DNA of 55,090 bases, taken from Nocardia ninae NBRC 108245 (lineage in GTDB: Bacteria; Actinomycetota; Actinomycetes; Mycobacteriales; Mycobacteriaceae). The DNA is taken from contig NZ_BJXA01000060.1 in assembly GCF_007990755.1 (NCBI RefSeq), forward strand, positions 1 to 55,090. The letters run 5' to 3'. The notes beneath the pieces are model-generated. The model had not been told where the DNA came from, did no database searches, and was given only the letters and a program-made list of their open reading frames with translations. The position numbers and the translations under genes are program-made. Positions 7,815 to 15,824 of this stretch are shown in pieces (within the stretch, counting starts at the first letter, position 1; each line of letters starts with the position of its first letter).

Positions 7815-8378
7815 ATGGGCTTTGAAAAGAACGATGAGTATGTGGAAGTTCCGGAGCGCATTGTCGAGTTCCGAACGAAGTACCCGGAGGGCTCTTTGCA
7901 GCCTGTCAATCCGGCCGAGCCGTACAAGGTCGAGAACATTGACGGGCAAACGGTGATCACGTACGCGGCTGCCGCGTATCGAACCCCGCACGATCCTCGA
8001 CCAGGAATCGGCGTCGCTCAGGAACCGTTTCCGGGCCGGACTCCATACACCAAGGGGTCGGAGATTCAGAACGCCGAAACAAGCGCGTGGGGTCGGGCGA
8101 TGGTGGCTGCAATGGCTGTCGACACCAAGCGGGGGATCGCATCTGCGGTGGAAGTCCGCAACCGCAAGGCTGAACAGGAGGCCGAAGCGGCTGCACTGAA
8201 TGAACTGCGGGGCAAGGTGGTTGAGGCTTTCAAGGCTTCCGGAATGAACCCCGAGGAGTTGATTGCGCTGTTCGTGGAATGCGGCGGAGCAGGCAAACCG
8301 ACCGCGTCCAACGACACGGAAGCGCTGTCGAAACTGTTGCAGGAGATGACGACCCGTACGGCTGAGGTTCCCGCGTGA
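7815..8378 (+). CDS. Erf-like single-strand annealing protein
   Basis: 187 residues, ATG 7815. The segment SEIQNAETSAWGRAMVAAMA (residues ~82-101) matches the conserved core of Erf/Sak-type phage recombinases (E-x-x-ETSAxGRAL). The start (RIVEFRTKYPEGSLQ) and central YAAAAYR strand also fit. These proteins anneal complementary strands during phage recombination. The C-terminal part (GKVVEAFKASGMNPEELIALF) is a helical appendage. Pairing with the Cas4-like nuclease upstream supports the role. Confidence 0.7.
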   Translation: MGFEKNDEYVEVPERIVEFRTKYPEGSLQPVNPAEPYKVENIDGQTVITYAAAAYRTPHDPRPGIGVAQEPFPGRTPYTKGSEIQNAETSAWGRAMVAAMAVDTKRGIASAVEVRNRKAEQEAEAAALNELRGKVVEAFKASGMNPEELIALFVECGGAGKPTASNDTEALSKLLQEMTTRTAEVPA

Positions 8379-8461
8379 TGGGCCTGTGGGAGTTCCTTGC
8401 ATGGGTCTTTATGACTGCGTGCGTGATCGTGTTGTGCGGGGTGGTTGACGGATGGCTGTAG
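8378..8461 (+). CDS. Membrane microprotein
   Basis: 27 residues: ATG 8378 overlaps the TGA of the annealing protein, and the TAG at 8459-8461 overlaps the start of the WhiB gene. One hydrophobic helix (FLAWVFMTACVIVLCGVV). Coupled on both sides, which is the only evidence that it is translated. Confidence 0.45.
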   Translation: MGLWEFLAWVFMTACVIVLCGVVDGWL

Positions 8462-8706
8462 CCGATTGGCGGACGCGGGGGCTGTGCACTCAGCCCGGCG
8501 CAAATCCGTCCGCGTGGTACGTCGAGAATCTGCCAGCGAACAACCGGGACGCCGCTGCTGCCCGCTTGTGTGCCGGTTGCCCTGTGCCTGTCGAATGCGC
8601 TTCTGACGCAATCGAACCGATAGACATGACGGCTCTGTTGGGCACCGACGAACCACCCGACGTTATCGAGGTGTCCGGCGTGGTTCGCGCCGGAGTGCCC
8701 ACCTAA
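8452..8706 (+). CDS. WhiB-family Fe-S transcription factor
   Basis: 84 residues, ATG 8452. Four conserved Cys at residues 12, 40, 43 and 49 fit the WhiB pattern C-x(n)-C-x2-C-x5-C (GLC ... LCAGCPVPVEC) that holds a 4Fe-4S cluster. DW at residues 5-6 is also typical. The G(V/I)WGG turn of host WhiB proteins is missing or replaced (TALLGTDEPPDV). Actinophages carry such genes; WhiB of phage TM4 is known to interfere with host WhiB2. Regulation of host or phage promoters is the likely role. Confidence 0.85.
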   Translation: MAVADWRTRGLCTQPGANPSAWYVENLPANNRDAAAARLCAGCPVPVECASDAIEPIDMTALLGTDEPPDVIEVSGVVRAGVPT

Positions 8707-8710
8707 GCCG

Positions 8711-9541
8711 ATGAACGCGATTCGGGCGCTGGCGTCCATCGCGGGCGCACAACCGGGCTGTAATGCCGACATCATCGAGCGCGTACGTCAGTACGGCCGT
8801 AGCTGCCTGTCGTGTGAGGTCCCGTTGCTGCCGGTGGCGCGCGTGAGCGAACTACCGCAGTGGGTGCGCAGGCATCGTGGACGCGGTCTCTGTGACAGTT
8901 GCTATTCGGCAGCCGCGAGGGCGGCGCCGCGTAAGGCTGGGGCGCCGCCCTCGCATTGCCGGGGATGCTGTGAACCGTTGATCACCCGTCGGCAGAAGCG
9001 TGACGGTGCGCCCGGCAAAGTGCACGACCACCGGGGTTTGTGTGCGCGGTGCTCGTCACGCGTCCGGCGCAGCTCGCGGGCGGCTGCGCGGGCAGCCGAA
9101 CCGGTCCGGCAATCACCAGTTGCCCGGCTGGCGGCTATCGCTGGCGTGGCCGCGTCATCGGACGCGGCGGAATACGAGCGCGCGGCGAAGTACGACCGTC
9201 GCTGTAGAGGGTGCGCCGCAACGCTGACGCAATCGCGGTCGAAACAGTTGCCGCAAGACCTGAAAAGACACCGGGGGCAAGGGTTTTGCAACGCGTGCTA
9301 CATCCGCGAACGCACTAGCGGAAGGCTCACGACGGTAGCGCCGAAAGGGTCGCGTCCAGCCAAATGCATTGAGTGTCAACGACCTTTGGTGACACGAAAG
9401 CAACAACTCAACGGCGAGACCGGCGCGTTGCATCGCGCTGGCGGGATGTGCGCCACGTGTCACAAGCGGGCCGAGCGAGACAAGGAATCCGAAAAATTCT
9501 TAGCCGGGTTCCGTGAGAAATACGGGGACGAGGGTAGATGA
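8711..9541 (+). CDS. Four-zinc-ribbon protein with internal duplication
   Basis: 276 residues, very basic. Four C-x2-C ... C-x2-C units are visible: Cys 32/35/61/64, 83/86/111/114, 165/168/193/196 and 219/222/247/250. Units 1 and 3 share the RHRGxGxC-x2-CY pattern. Units 2 and 4 share C-x2-C-x2-PL(I/V)TR(R/K)Q and (R/A)GG/L-C-A-x-C. The protein is thus two copies of a two-ribbon module joined by an Arg/Ala-rich linker. A nucleic-acid-binding role is inferred. No named family recognised. Confidence 0.75.
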   Translation: MNAIRALASIAGAQPGCNADIIERVRQYGRSCLSCEVPLLPVARVSELPQWVRRHRGRGLCDSCYSAAARAAPRKAGAPPSHCRGCCEPLITRRQKRDGAPGKVHDHRGLCARCSSRVRRSSRAAARAAEPVRQSPVARLAAIAGVAASSDAAEYERAAKYDRRCRGCAATLTQSRSKQLPQDLKRHRGQGFCNACYIRERTSGRLTTVAPKGSRPAKCIECQRPLVTRKQQLNGETGALHRAGGMCATCHKRAERDKESEKFLAGFREKYGDEGR

Positions 9542-9966
9542 AGGTCGAGAGCGAAACATTCGAAAAGCATGTGCGCCGACTGGCGGCGGAAAGTCCGGAC
9601 TACGTGTATCGCACCACTCAGGGGTGCACGTACGTCCGCTACGGCCGTGACGGCGAGTGGTGTGGTGACTGCCTGATCGGCGGCGCGCTCATCGCGTGCG
9701 GTGTTCCAGCGAACGAGCTGCACGCGATCGACGCGGCGGAGTACACCACAGACGACGAATGGGAACTGGCGCCGAGCGCGCGAATCGTCCTGCGGCACTA
9801 CGGGATTAGTCCCGAAATGGCTGACTGGGGTGACATCGTGCAGCAGCACCAGGACCACAGGCATTCGTGGGGCGATTCGGTGCGGGCGGCTGACCGGTTG
9901 ATGTTGATTCCTAAGCCGGGGCGTGCGATCGAGGTCCGGCGCAGCGTGCACCTTGATAGCGCCTAG
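9538..9966 (+). CDS. Hypothetical protein
   Basis: 142 residues, ATG 9538 overlapping the preceding stop (ATGA). Contains DGEWCGDCLIGGALIACG (a C-x2-C pair, residues ~42-45), an acidic middle and a basic C-terminus. Similar small proteins (CLIG...L motif) occur in actinophages; function unknown. It lies directly before the replicative ATPase. Confidence 0.7.
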   Translation: MKVESETFEKHVRRLAAESPDYVYRTTQGCTYVRYGRDGEWCGDCLIGGALIACGVPANELHAIDAAEYTTDDEWELAPSARIVLRHYGISPEMADWGDIVQQHQDHRHSWGDSVRAADRLMLIPKPGRAIEVRRSVHLDSA

Positions 9967-11236
9967 TGATGTCTGGGCCGAGCGCTCGCTGATCGGGCTA
10001 GCGCTCACCCACCCGCAAACGCGTGACACGTTCCTGACGTTGCGTGCTGGCGACTGGTTCCAAGCTGCACACGCGGACGTGGCAGCCGTGATCGGGGACA
10101 TGTTCCGTGATGACATTCCGGTCAGCGCGGTCACTGTTCATGGTGAGTTGGCGCGGCGTGGCAAGGCTGTTGTCACGGACCAGTGGCTAACCGAGGTAGC
10201 GCAAGAGGCATGGCAGCCGGAAACGGCTCCTAGGCTCGCGGAGACCATCAAACGGCACGCGGGCAGCCGGACCCTGATTCGATCGCTCAGGGACGCTCTA
10301 GGGGCGCTGGAATCACCGGATGCGGCTGCGGACGTGCGAGCGATCACAGCGCAGCTGCGCGGCGGGCTCGACCGAGCCGAATCCACTGTGACCCCATCGG
10401 CCAACGCGATCGGCCCGACACCGCTGGGTGAATTTCTGGCGGTCGAGGACCGGTACAACTGGCTGGTTCCCGGAGTGCTCGAGCATGGCGAACGGTTGGT
10501 GCTCACGGGCGGTGAGGGCGGCGGCAAGTCTGTGCTCATTTCGCAGATGGCGGCAACGATCGCTGGCGGGGTGCACCCGTTCACGGCGGACGTGATGCCG
10601 AATCAACCGGCGCACCGCGTATTGGTGATCGATTGCGAGAACTCGGCGGCACAGTCACGGCGCCGGTACAGGTGGATCACTCGCAAAGTCGACCAGGTCA
10701 GAGAGCAGGCGGGAGCCGACCCGGTTCGCTGGTCGGATCGGATCGCTATCGACATGCGCCCGGCTGGAATCGATCTGTGCAACGCCGCTGACGCGGCATG
10801 GCTGGAGAATCATGTATCCGCTTGGGAGCCTGACGTTTTGGTGCTCGGGCCGTTGTACAAGCTCCATCACCAAGACCCAAGCTCTGAGACTGCCGCGCGT
10901 GAAATCGCCTGGCGCATAGACGGGCTCAGGGAACGGCACGGGTTCACGCTGTTCACCGAAGCGCACAGCGGCAACGGGACGGACGTAGCGGGACGCCGGA
11001 ATATGCGCCCCATCGGTTCGTCTCTGTGGCGTAGGTGGAGTGAGTACGGGTTCGGTCTCGCGCCAAGTGAGGGAAAAGCGCTAGTGAATGGTCGCGCTCA
11101 ACACGTGGATGTTGTGGCGTGGCGTGGTGCACGCGAGGAACGGTGTTGGCCCACATCGTTTCGATGGGGCGAATTGCTCCCGTGGTGGCCTGACGACGAA
11201 TATTTCGACAGAGCAAGCGAATGGAGTAACAAGTAA
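9953..11236 (+). CDS. RepA/DnaB-like replicative ATPase (AAA_25/RecA fold)
   Basis: About 427 residues from TTG 9953; an open frame reaches GTG 9923 but that would overlap the upstream gene further. The N-terminal DnaB-type helical domain (WAERSLIGLALTHPQTRD) is followed by a RecA-fold core: Walker A GGEGGGKS, then RVLVIDCEN (motif 2), VLVLGPLYKL (Walker B region) and FTEAHSG (sensor). It likely unwinds or loads at the phage origin together with the Prim-Pol and SSB. Confidence 0.85.
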   Translation: MIAPSDVWAERSLIGLALTHPQTRDTFLTLRAGDWFQAAHADVAAVIGDMFRDDIPVSAVTVHGELARRGKAVVTDQWLTEVAQEAWQPETAPRLAETIKRHAGSRTLIRSLRDALGALESPDAAADVRAITAQLRGGLDRAESTVTPSANAIGPTPLGEFLAVEDRYNWLVPGVLEHGERLVLTGGEGGGKSVLISQMAATIAGGVHPFTADVMPNQPAHRVLVIDCENSAAQSRRRYRWITRKVDQVREQAGADPVRWSDRIAIDMRPAGIDLCNAADAAWLENHVSAWEPDVLVLGPLYKLHHQDPSSETAAREIAWRIDGLRERHGFTLFTEAHSGNGTDVAGRRNMRPIGSSLWRRWSEYGFGLAPSEGKALVNGRAQHVDVVAWRGAREERCWPTSFRWGELLPWWPDDEYFDRASEWSNK

Positions 11237-11662
11237 ATGGCAACAGCTTTGATTTCCTCGGGTACCGGTTTCATCATCGGCGATATCGACTTGCGGATGA
11301 TGCCGAATGGGCAAGCGGTGCTGAACATGCCGCTTGCATTCTCGCAGTCCTACAAGGATGAGCAGTCCGGTGATTGGAAGAAGACGAACGAAATCGTTGT
11401 CCGGGCTGCGCTGTTCGGTCCGCTCGCTGAGTGGGCTGCCGACAACGTCCAGACCAAGACCGAGGTGTTCGTTTCCGGCGTGGTGTACGAACGAGAATGG
11501 ACCGATGGTGAGGGCGCGAAGCGCAAAAGCGTTGAGATGAAGATTCATTCGTTCGGCCCGGCGCCACGCAAGGGCTCCAACGGCAGCGGCGGCAAGTCCG
11601 GCCGGAAGTCGAGCGGCGGCGCGGCTAGCCCGTGGGATTCGGAAGATTCGGGCGGCATCTAA
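11237..11662 (+). CDS. ssb: Single-stranded DNA-binding protein
   Basis: 141 residues. OB fold of the SSB family: GFIIGDIDLRMMPNGQAVLNMPLAF, W-K-K-TNEIVVRAALFGPLAEWA, KTEVFVSGVVYEREW. The tail is Gly/Ser/Lys-rich and ends in an acidic tip (SEDSGGI) that lacks the usual DDDIPF, so interactions with host partners may differ. It begins 1 nt after the ATPase stop and is followed by a strong terminator. Confidence 0.93.
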   Translation: MATALISSGTGFIIGDIDLRMMPNGQAVLNMPLAFSQSYKDEQSGDWKKTNEIVVRAALFGPLAEWAADNVQTKTEVFVSGVVYEREWTDGEGAKRKSVEMKIHSFGPAPRKGSNGSGGKSGRKSSGGAASPWDSEDSGGI

Positions 11663-11682
11663 CCGTCATGTGACAGTTCTGT

Positions 11683-11720
11683 AGGTGGGGCATCCGTCGA
11701 GGGTGCCCCACCTTTTCTAT
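11683..11720 (+). terminator. Rho-independent terminator after ssb
   Basis: AGGTGGGGCA (11683-11692) pairs with TGCCCCACCT (11704-11713), with an 11-nt loop, followed by TTTTCTAT. Confidence 0.85.
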
Positions 11721-11739
11721 ATCTAAGGGAGGTAAGACA

Positions 11740-12222
11740 ATGAGATTGGCTGATTTGTCGTGGAGCTCCAGCGAACTTGGGCGGCTTGCTGCCGAGCTGC
11801 GCCACGCCGGTTATCCCGAACCCGCGCGCACGATTGACTTCGTGTCGAAGCGCATGACTAGCGACGAGTTCAATGCATCGTTGGCGACTGCGCTGCAAGA
11901 AACCCACAGCGGCAACGTTGAGCAGATGTGTGAAAGTGGCGTGTGGCCGTACTTGGCCGGGGTAGCTCGCGATTTCATCGATCATGAGAAGTTCGATGCG
12001 GTGGCAGATCTTCCGTCCGATCGCTATTTCTGGGCTGAGGGTGTAGGGCCGTGGACTATCTACCGATTCACGCCGACTGGCGGCCGTGCCGTTGAGGCAA
12101 GGTCTTTCGGCAATCTGAGTGTGCACGGTTGGCAACATGCTCGACAGTTGGCGGTCGCGGAGCGTGGCCCGTTCCGCCTGGTTCCCACTGAGATGGTGAA
12201 GGCGTTGGAGCGTGGGCAATGA
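11740..12222 (+). CDS. Hypothetical protein
   Basis: 160 residues, ATG 11740 behind a strong GGGAGGT. First gene after the ssb terminator, so it probably has its own promoter. Mixed alpha/beta, soluble, with several Trp (WSSSELGRL, WPYLAGVARDF, GWQHARQL). No family recognised. Confidence 0.75.
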   Translation: MRLADLSWSSSELGRLAAELRHAGYPEPARTIDFVSKRMTSDEFNASLATALQETHSGNVEQMCESGVWPYLAGVARDFIDHEKFDAVADLPSDRYFWAEGVGPWTIYRFTPTGGRAVEARSFGNLSVHGWQHARQLAVAERGPFRLVPTEMVKALERGQ

Positions 12223-12398
12223 CCGAGGACGAATACACGACGCGTGTTCTTGAGCAAATCGCGGTCTTTGATGAAGCCCGACCGGTCTTCCAGGAGGCTC
12301 GCGGGCGCATGGACCGCGCCGTTTCTGAAATGCGGGTGCTGCGTGAACAGTGGAGAGAAGAGAACCCCGACGTGCCGATTCCGAAGGTGACCGTCTGA
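12219..12398 (+). CDS. Small helical protein, paralogue A
   Basis: 59 residues, ATG 12219 overlapping the previous stop and TGA overlapping the next ATG. One long helix ending in LREQWREENPDVPIPKV. The C-terminal motif recurs in the next protein, so the two look like diverged tandem copies. Function unknown. Confidence 0.65.
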   Translation: MTEDEYTTRVLEQIAVFDEARPVFQEARGRMDRAVSEMRVLREQWREENPDVPIPKVTV

Positions 12399-12628
12399 TG
12401 TCTCCTCTTGCGTACCCGGAACCGAAGGACCGGATAACGGAGGGAGAGTTTCGCGCGCTGTACGGACCCCTGCAAGCGGAGATCACCGCGAATCTGGACG
12501 CGACGATTGCCGCCACGGAAGTACTCGAGGCGCACGCCAAACTCGCAGAGGCACTGAGGTTGCTACGGCTGCGGTGGGTCCGGGAGAACCCTGGTGTGCC
12601 TGTGCCTTACGTCGACATCGGCGACTGA
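12398..12628 (+). CDS. Small helical protein, paralogue B
   Basis: 76 residues, ATG 12398 (ATGT) overlapping the preceding TGA. Long helix then LRWVRENPGVPVPYVDIGD, matching the C-terminal W-x-x-ENPxVPxP motif of the gene before it. Unknown function. Confidence 0.65.
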   Translation: MSPLAYPEPKDRITEGEFRALYGPLQAEITANLDATIAATEVLEAHAKLAEALRLLRLRWVRENPGVPVPYVDIGD

Positions 12629-12645
12629 GGTTAACGGGGGGCGCG

Positions 12646-12810
12646 TTGCCGAAAAGAGCGGGGGAGAAGGTGACGCCGGAACCAACCGGCGCACCGTTGG
12701 TCGCGACTCCTAATCGTGGCCTTGATCAATGGTTGCGGTCCGGTCGAATGCTGGAACCGGCGACATCAGAAGTCATTCGTCGTTTGAAAGCTGAGGGAAA
12801 GATTGTTTGA
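12646..12810 (+). CDS. Hypothetical small protein
   Basis: 54 residues, TTG 12646 behind a G-rich ribosome site. Basic N-terminus; helical C-terminus (SEVIRRLKAEGKIV). It overlaps the next start. No family recognised. Confidence 0.5.
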   Translation: MPKRAGEKVTPEPTGAPLVATPNRGLDQWLRSGRMLEPATSEVIRRLKAEGKIV

Positions 12811-13045
12811 AGTACAGGCTGCGGCTCTGCGCGTGCAGATCGCACCCGATACCAGCGCGGTCGGATCTGTGACCGACGTTGCCACCTTGTTCAGTGATGC
12901 GGCAATCATCGATCGCGTGATCGGCTTGATCGATACCTACAACGATGACCCGTTCATCACGTCGCCGTTGTCCGCGTTCATGCGTCAATTCCGGGACGTG
13001 TACATCCGGGACCGTATTCACGCTATGAACGGCGGGAGATCATGA
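12803..13045 (+). CDS. Hypothetical protein
   Basis: 80 residues from TTG 12803, overlapping the previous gene by 8 nt. Sequence VTDVATLFSDAAIIDRVIGLIDTYNDDPF ... SAFMRQFRDVYIRDRI is helical and acidic. Unknown. Confidence 0.6.
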   Translation: MFEVQAAALRVQIAPDTSAVGSVTDVATLFSDAAIIDRVIGLIDTYNDDPFITSPLSAFMRQFRDVYIRDRIHAMNGGRS

Positions 13046-13527
13046 GTGCCAGCTTCGAATTTCTGACGGAACTGCGGGACATGGCACGAACAGATTGGGG
13101 AAACATGGATATCCGGATCGCGTCAACCGTCGAAGATATCGCACGGCTCGATGGTGCGATTGATGTTTTGCGGCTAGAGCGCGAATACACCTTGGCGGAC
13201 AGCGTCGCAAGGTTGCGTGTCGACATGTTGCGTCGTGTCGCGCTGTTTGAAAAAGAACAGATCGAGCGTGAACAGCAAGCCGAGCTAGCCAGCGTCGGCG
13301 GTGTCGCTGCGGCACGCAAAGGATGGGAAGCGCTTCGAGCTCGTAACCCGAAATTCGATGGTGCGACAGAGTTTCCGACGTTCGACAGTCTTCCGCACCC
13401 GAAGAAAATGGAGTACGCGACGTTCGCGCACGCCGTGCTGTCCGGCATCTATGAATGCTCGGCGGCCAACGACACGCTGACATGGACCTACCGCGATGGC
13501 ACATCCGTGACCACCACTGCCCCGTAG
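13042..13527 (+). CDS. Coiled-coil protein
   Basis: 161 residues, ATG 13042 (ATGA overlap). A charged heptad-like region spans about residues 30-90 (RLDGAIDVLRLEREYTLADS ... LFEKEQIEREQQAEL), then a small C-terminal domain. Function unknown; part of the early operon. Confidence 0.65.
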   Translation: MSASFEFLTELRDMARTDWGNMDIRIASTVEDIARLDGAIDVLRLEREYTLADSVARLRVDMLRRVALFEKEQIEREQQAELASVGGVAAARKGWEALRARNPKFDGATEFPTFDSLPHPKKMEYATFAHAVLSGIYECSAANDTLTWTYRDGTSVTTTAP

Positions 13528-13692
13528 ATGTCTCGTCCGTGCACGTGGCCTACATGTCTCAGCGACGCGCAGGCCACCCAACTTGCAGCAGACATCGTGA
13601 CGGAGCTGTGCGGGCGCACGGCTCCGATCCGACCAGACAAAACCATCGAATGCGGATGTGTAGATGAAGGGCAGTCATGCCGAACGCTATGA
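13528..13692 (+). CDS. Small Cys-rich protein
   Basis: 54 residues, ATG 13528 directly after the preceding stop, ending at TGA 13690-13692 inside the next gene. Six Cys: C5, C10, C28, C43, C45 and C51. A zinc-binding role is inferred. Confidence 0.55.
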   Translation: MSRPCTWPTCLSDAQATQLAADIVTELCGRTAPIRPDKTIECGCVDEGQSCRTL

Positions 13693-14240
13693 AACGTAAG
13701 GGCGACGTTTACGAGCGCGCTTTGCTGAAATACCTACGGGCGAACGGATTTCCGGGAGCCGAACGAACCAGGGCAGGTTACGAGCGTGACGGCGGAGACT
13801 TCCACTTAGATCCCCTGGTGGGGACGGCGCCGGGGGTGATCGGGCAAGCGAAGAACGTCGTCACCCCGCGTTGGCGGGAATGGCTCGATGGCCTGAGCGA
13901 CCAGATCAAGAACTCACGCGCCGAGCTCGGGTTTCTCATCTGGAAGCGGAAAGGCATCACAGACCCGGCTGAACAGCTTGCGGTAATGCCGTTGCGTGAG
14001 TTCCTGACACTGCTGCGTCGCGCCGGATACGGTACGCCACTTGATATTTGGACACAGTGTGAGGACTGCGGCGGGCGTATCAACTGGCTCGCAGCTCCTA
14101 CTGGTGGTTGGTGGGCACATTCCGCACATCCCGCCGACAACCACGATGCGGTGACTTCCCTGCGGGTGGATGAAGACATGAACAGCCGTGGTGAGTGGGT
14201 GACCGCACGCAATCAGAGAGGAGGTCTCATCGATGCATGA
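13677..14240 (+). CDS. Holliday-junction-resolvase-like PD-(D/E)XK nuclease
   Basis: 187 residues, ATG 13677. The N-terminal ~75 residues fit an Hjc/Mrr-type nuclease: KGDVYERALLKYLRANGF (catalytic Glu region), ERDGGDFHL (Asp) and GVIGQAKN (Q-x-K). The C-terminus has a C-x2-C (CEDCGG) that may form a zinc knuckle with WWAHSAHPADN. Likely resolves branched replication intermediates before packaging. Confidence 0.75.
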   Translation: MPNAMKRKGDVYERALLKYLRANGFPGAERTRAGYERDGGDFHLDPLVGTAPGVIGQAKNVVTPRWREWLDGLSDQIKNSRAELGFLIWKRKGITDPAEQLAVMPLREFLTLLRRAGYGTPLDIWTQCEDCGGRINWLAAPTGGWWAHSAHPADNHDAVTSLRVDEDMNSRGEWVTARNQRGGLIDA

Positions 14241-14273
14241 GGCAGTGAAAACGTTTGTGGTGGAGGGCGACGC

Positions 14274-14831
14274 GTGAACGGTCAGGTTGTGCCGTCGCTG
14301 CGGTGTGCTCGGCACACGTCGGCGGAACCGGTGATGGTGTGGAGGCCGGGCAGCTGGCTATGCCGTGACTGCACGGACCGGCTGGCATTTCTGATTGATC
14401 AAACGCCCCGGATGGTCGAGTGGATCAGGGCCAACATTGAACGAGGCGCGCGTATCGATCGGGAAGGATCGAACCCGAATGGCGCGAGTTCGCAAGCGCC
14501 GTGCGATGTAGACGCGATAGACCAGGCCGACGCGGAGCTGAGGATGCTTTCGCGCTGGTGTGCATATGCGGGGCTGCGGCGTCTGCCGGGACCAGTGCAT
14601 CGTGACAACCACGGGGTTGCGCGCATGATTCGCGCCGGGGATACCGGTGTTGTTGTGTTCGCGGCGCGTTGGTTGTCGGCGGAGCTGCCGAAGTTCGAGA
14701 CTCGCGGTTGGGTGGTGGAGATGTTCGCGGATGTCGAGAAGGTTCGGCGCCGGTCTGAACGCCGGTGGCCGCTGGCGGAGAAGGTTCGTGCTGAACCGGG
14801 TCCGGAGTTGCAAGGCGCTCTGTTCGCGTAG
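14274..14831 (+). CDS. Zinc-finger-like protein of the late-early region
   Basis: 185 residues, GTG 14274. The N-terminus has C11, H14, C30 and C33 (RCARH ... WLCRDC), likely one zinc site. The remainder is helical and basic. Proteins with this N-terminus are common before the terminator of actinophage early operons; function unknown. Confidence 0.7.
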   Translation: MNGQVVPSLRCARHTSAEPVMVWRPGSWLCRDCTDRLAFLIDQTPRMVEWIRANIERGARIDREGSNPNGASSQAPCDVDAIDQADAELRMLSRWCAYAGLRRLPGPVHRDNHGVARMIRAGDTGVVVFAARWLSAELPKFETRGWVVEMFADVEKVRRRSERRWPLAEKVRAEPGPELQGALFA

Positions 14832-14868
14832 TATTGGTGGCGCGATCTTCCGGTGGTAGGTACTGCCG

Positions 14869-14923
14869 GGGGCGTGATTACCCCCGTTGAAAAGCCTCTC
14901 AGATTCGCTCTGGGGGGCTTTTC
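14869..14923 (+). terminator. Terminator of the early operon
   Basis: Two hairpins in tandem: CGGGGG/CCCCCG (about 14868-14886), then GAAAAGCC (14889-14896) with GGCTTTTC (14916-14923) enclosing CAGATTCGCTCTG. Both follow the last early gene. The second hairpin is nearly the same as the one at 48062. Confidence 0.85.
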
Positions 14924-15265
14924 TCGTTGGTGGGGTAGTTCGGGGTGGATCTGGGGTGGTCGTGGTTCACGGAATCAAACAGCGGCGTCCCTACCATGTC
15001 ACTGTGACTGACCTCACAACGTCATGTTGGTGCTGGCAGACGGGTTCTAGTCTCGCTATGTCGTAAGTCGGTGGCCGCGACGGCTTTACAACACTCGGTA
15101 GGGGGCATGCGACTATTCCTTATGTCGAGCGAAGCGAGACACCAAACGAGCGAAGCGAGAGCGGTAGAAGAGTGAAGGTTCACCTACACGCCATTTGAAG
15201 AATCACCAGGCCCCGAAGGGGTAAAGAGACTAATCAACTTCTAATTATGTTGTGGGAGTAAACCA
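14924..15265. other. Non-coding region with short direct repeats
   Basis: No gene seen in about 340 bp. It contains two perfect 14-bp direct repeats CGAGCGAAGCGAGA (15126-15139 and 15147-15160), 21 bp apart (two helical turns), a palindrome GTCACTGTGAC near 14998 and a GGTTCACC-type hairpin near 15170. It may be a control region for the next gene or part of an origin. Confidence 0.45.
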
Positions 15266-15613
15266 GTGCTCGACGCATTGATGCGACTGCGTGAGATTGC
15301 CGAATCGTCCGCCGCTCAACCAAACCCGACAAGTGTTCGCGGCGCAGACCTTCCCGTTCAACCGAAGATCGCGCGCACGTGGCTCACAGAGGCCGAAGCG
15401 GTAGAGCTCACCGGCCGGTCACGATGGACTATCAGGGATTGGCGACTAGGCGGCTTGCTCACGTGCCAGAGCGGCTACGGTGCTCGGATGTACCGGCGAG
15501 ACGAGTTGATCGCTGTGCGGGACGCTCAGGCCGAGAACTACCGGCGCGGAGTGACGCGACCACGCCACCCGCGTGTGCCGACGTGCGCCGGACAGCTGGC
15601 GCTAGCGGTCTAG
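15266..15613 (+). CDS. MerR/HTH_17-type DNA-binding protein
   Basis: 115 residues, GTG 15266 with GGGAGT upstream. WLTEAEAVELTGRSRWTIRDWRLGGLL ... ARMYRRDELIAVRDAQ (about residues 39-85) is a winged HTH of the excisionase/MerR class, with an N-terminal 35-residue extension. Monocistronic: its own leader upstream and a strong terminator right behind. Possible regulator of the adjacent modules or a second directionality factor. Confidence 0.75.
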   Translation: MLDALMRLREIAESSAAQPNPTSVRGADLPVQPKIARTWLTEAEAVELTGRSRWTIRDWRLGGLLTCQSGYGARMYRRDELIAVRDAQAENYRRGVTRPRHPRVPTCAGQLALAV

Positions 15614-15619
15614 AACGCG

Positions 15620-15662
15620 AGAAGGGCCACCCCGCGATGCTGGGGTGGCCCTTCTTCTTTTG
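15620..15662. terminator. Strong terminator
   Basis: GAAGGGCCACCCC (15621-15633) pairs with GGGGTGGCCCTTC (15642-15654), followed by TTCTTTT. Lies between the rightward HTH gene and the 3' end of the leftward block, and may serve both. Confidence 0.9.
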
Positions 15663-15665
15663 GTA

Positions 15666-15824
15666 CTAGTCGAATTTCTGATTGACGATTTCGTCTAGAT
15701 TCCCCTGATGAGCCTTGACGAAATCCGTGCACTGGCCCAATGTCCAGTCCTGCGGATAGACCTGCTCGAAATTGTTGTAGATGTACCGTCGAAGCTGTTG
15801 CCGACGCTGCTCAATGGTGCTCAT
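15666..15824 (-). CDS. Small hypothetical protein
   Basis: 52 residues, ATG 15824-15822 overlapping the stop of the upstream gene (ATGA) and ending at TAG 15668-15666. The sequence is hydrophilic (QRRQQLRRYIYNNFEQVYPQ ... LGQCTDFVKAH). Last gene of the leftward accessory block. Unknown. Confidence 0.65.
   Translation of the reverse strand: MSTIEQRRQQLRRYIYNNFEQVYPQDWTLGQCTDFVKAHQGNLDEIVNQKFD

Noticed and set aside
14233-14277. 14-codon frame between the resolvase-like and zinc-finger genes
   Set aside because: Too short, no conserved feature; it may just be the coupling region.
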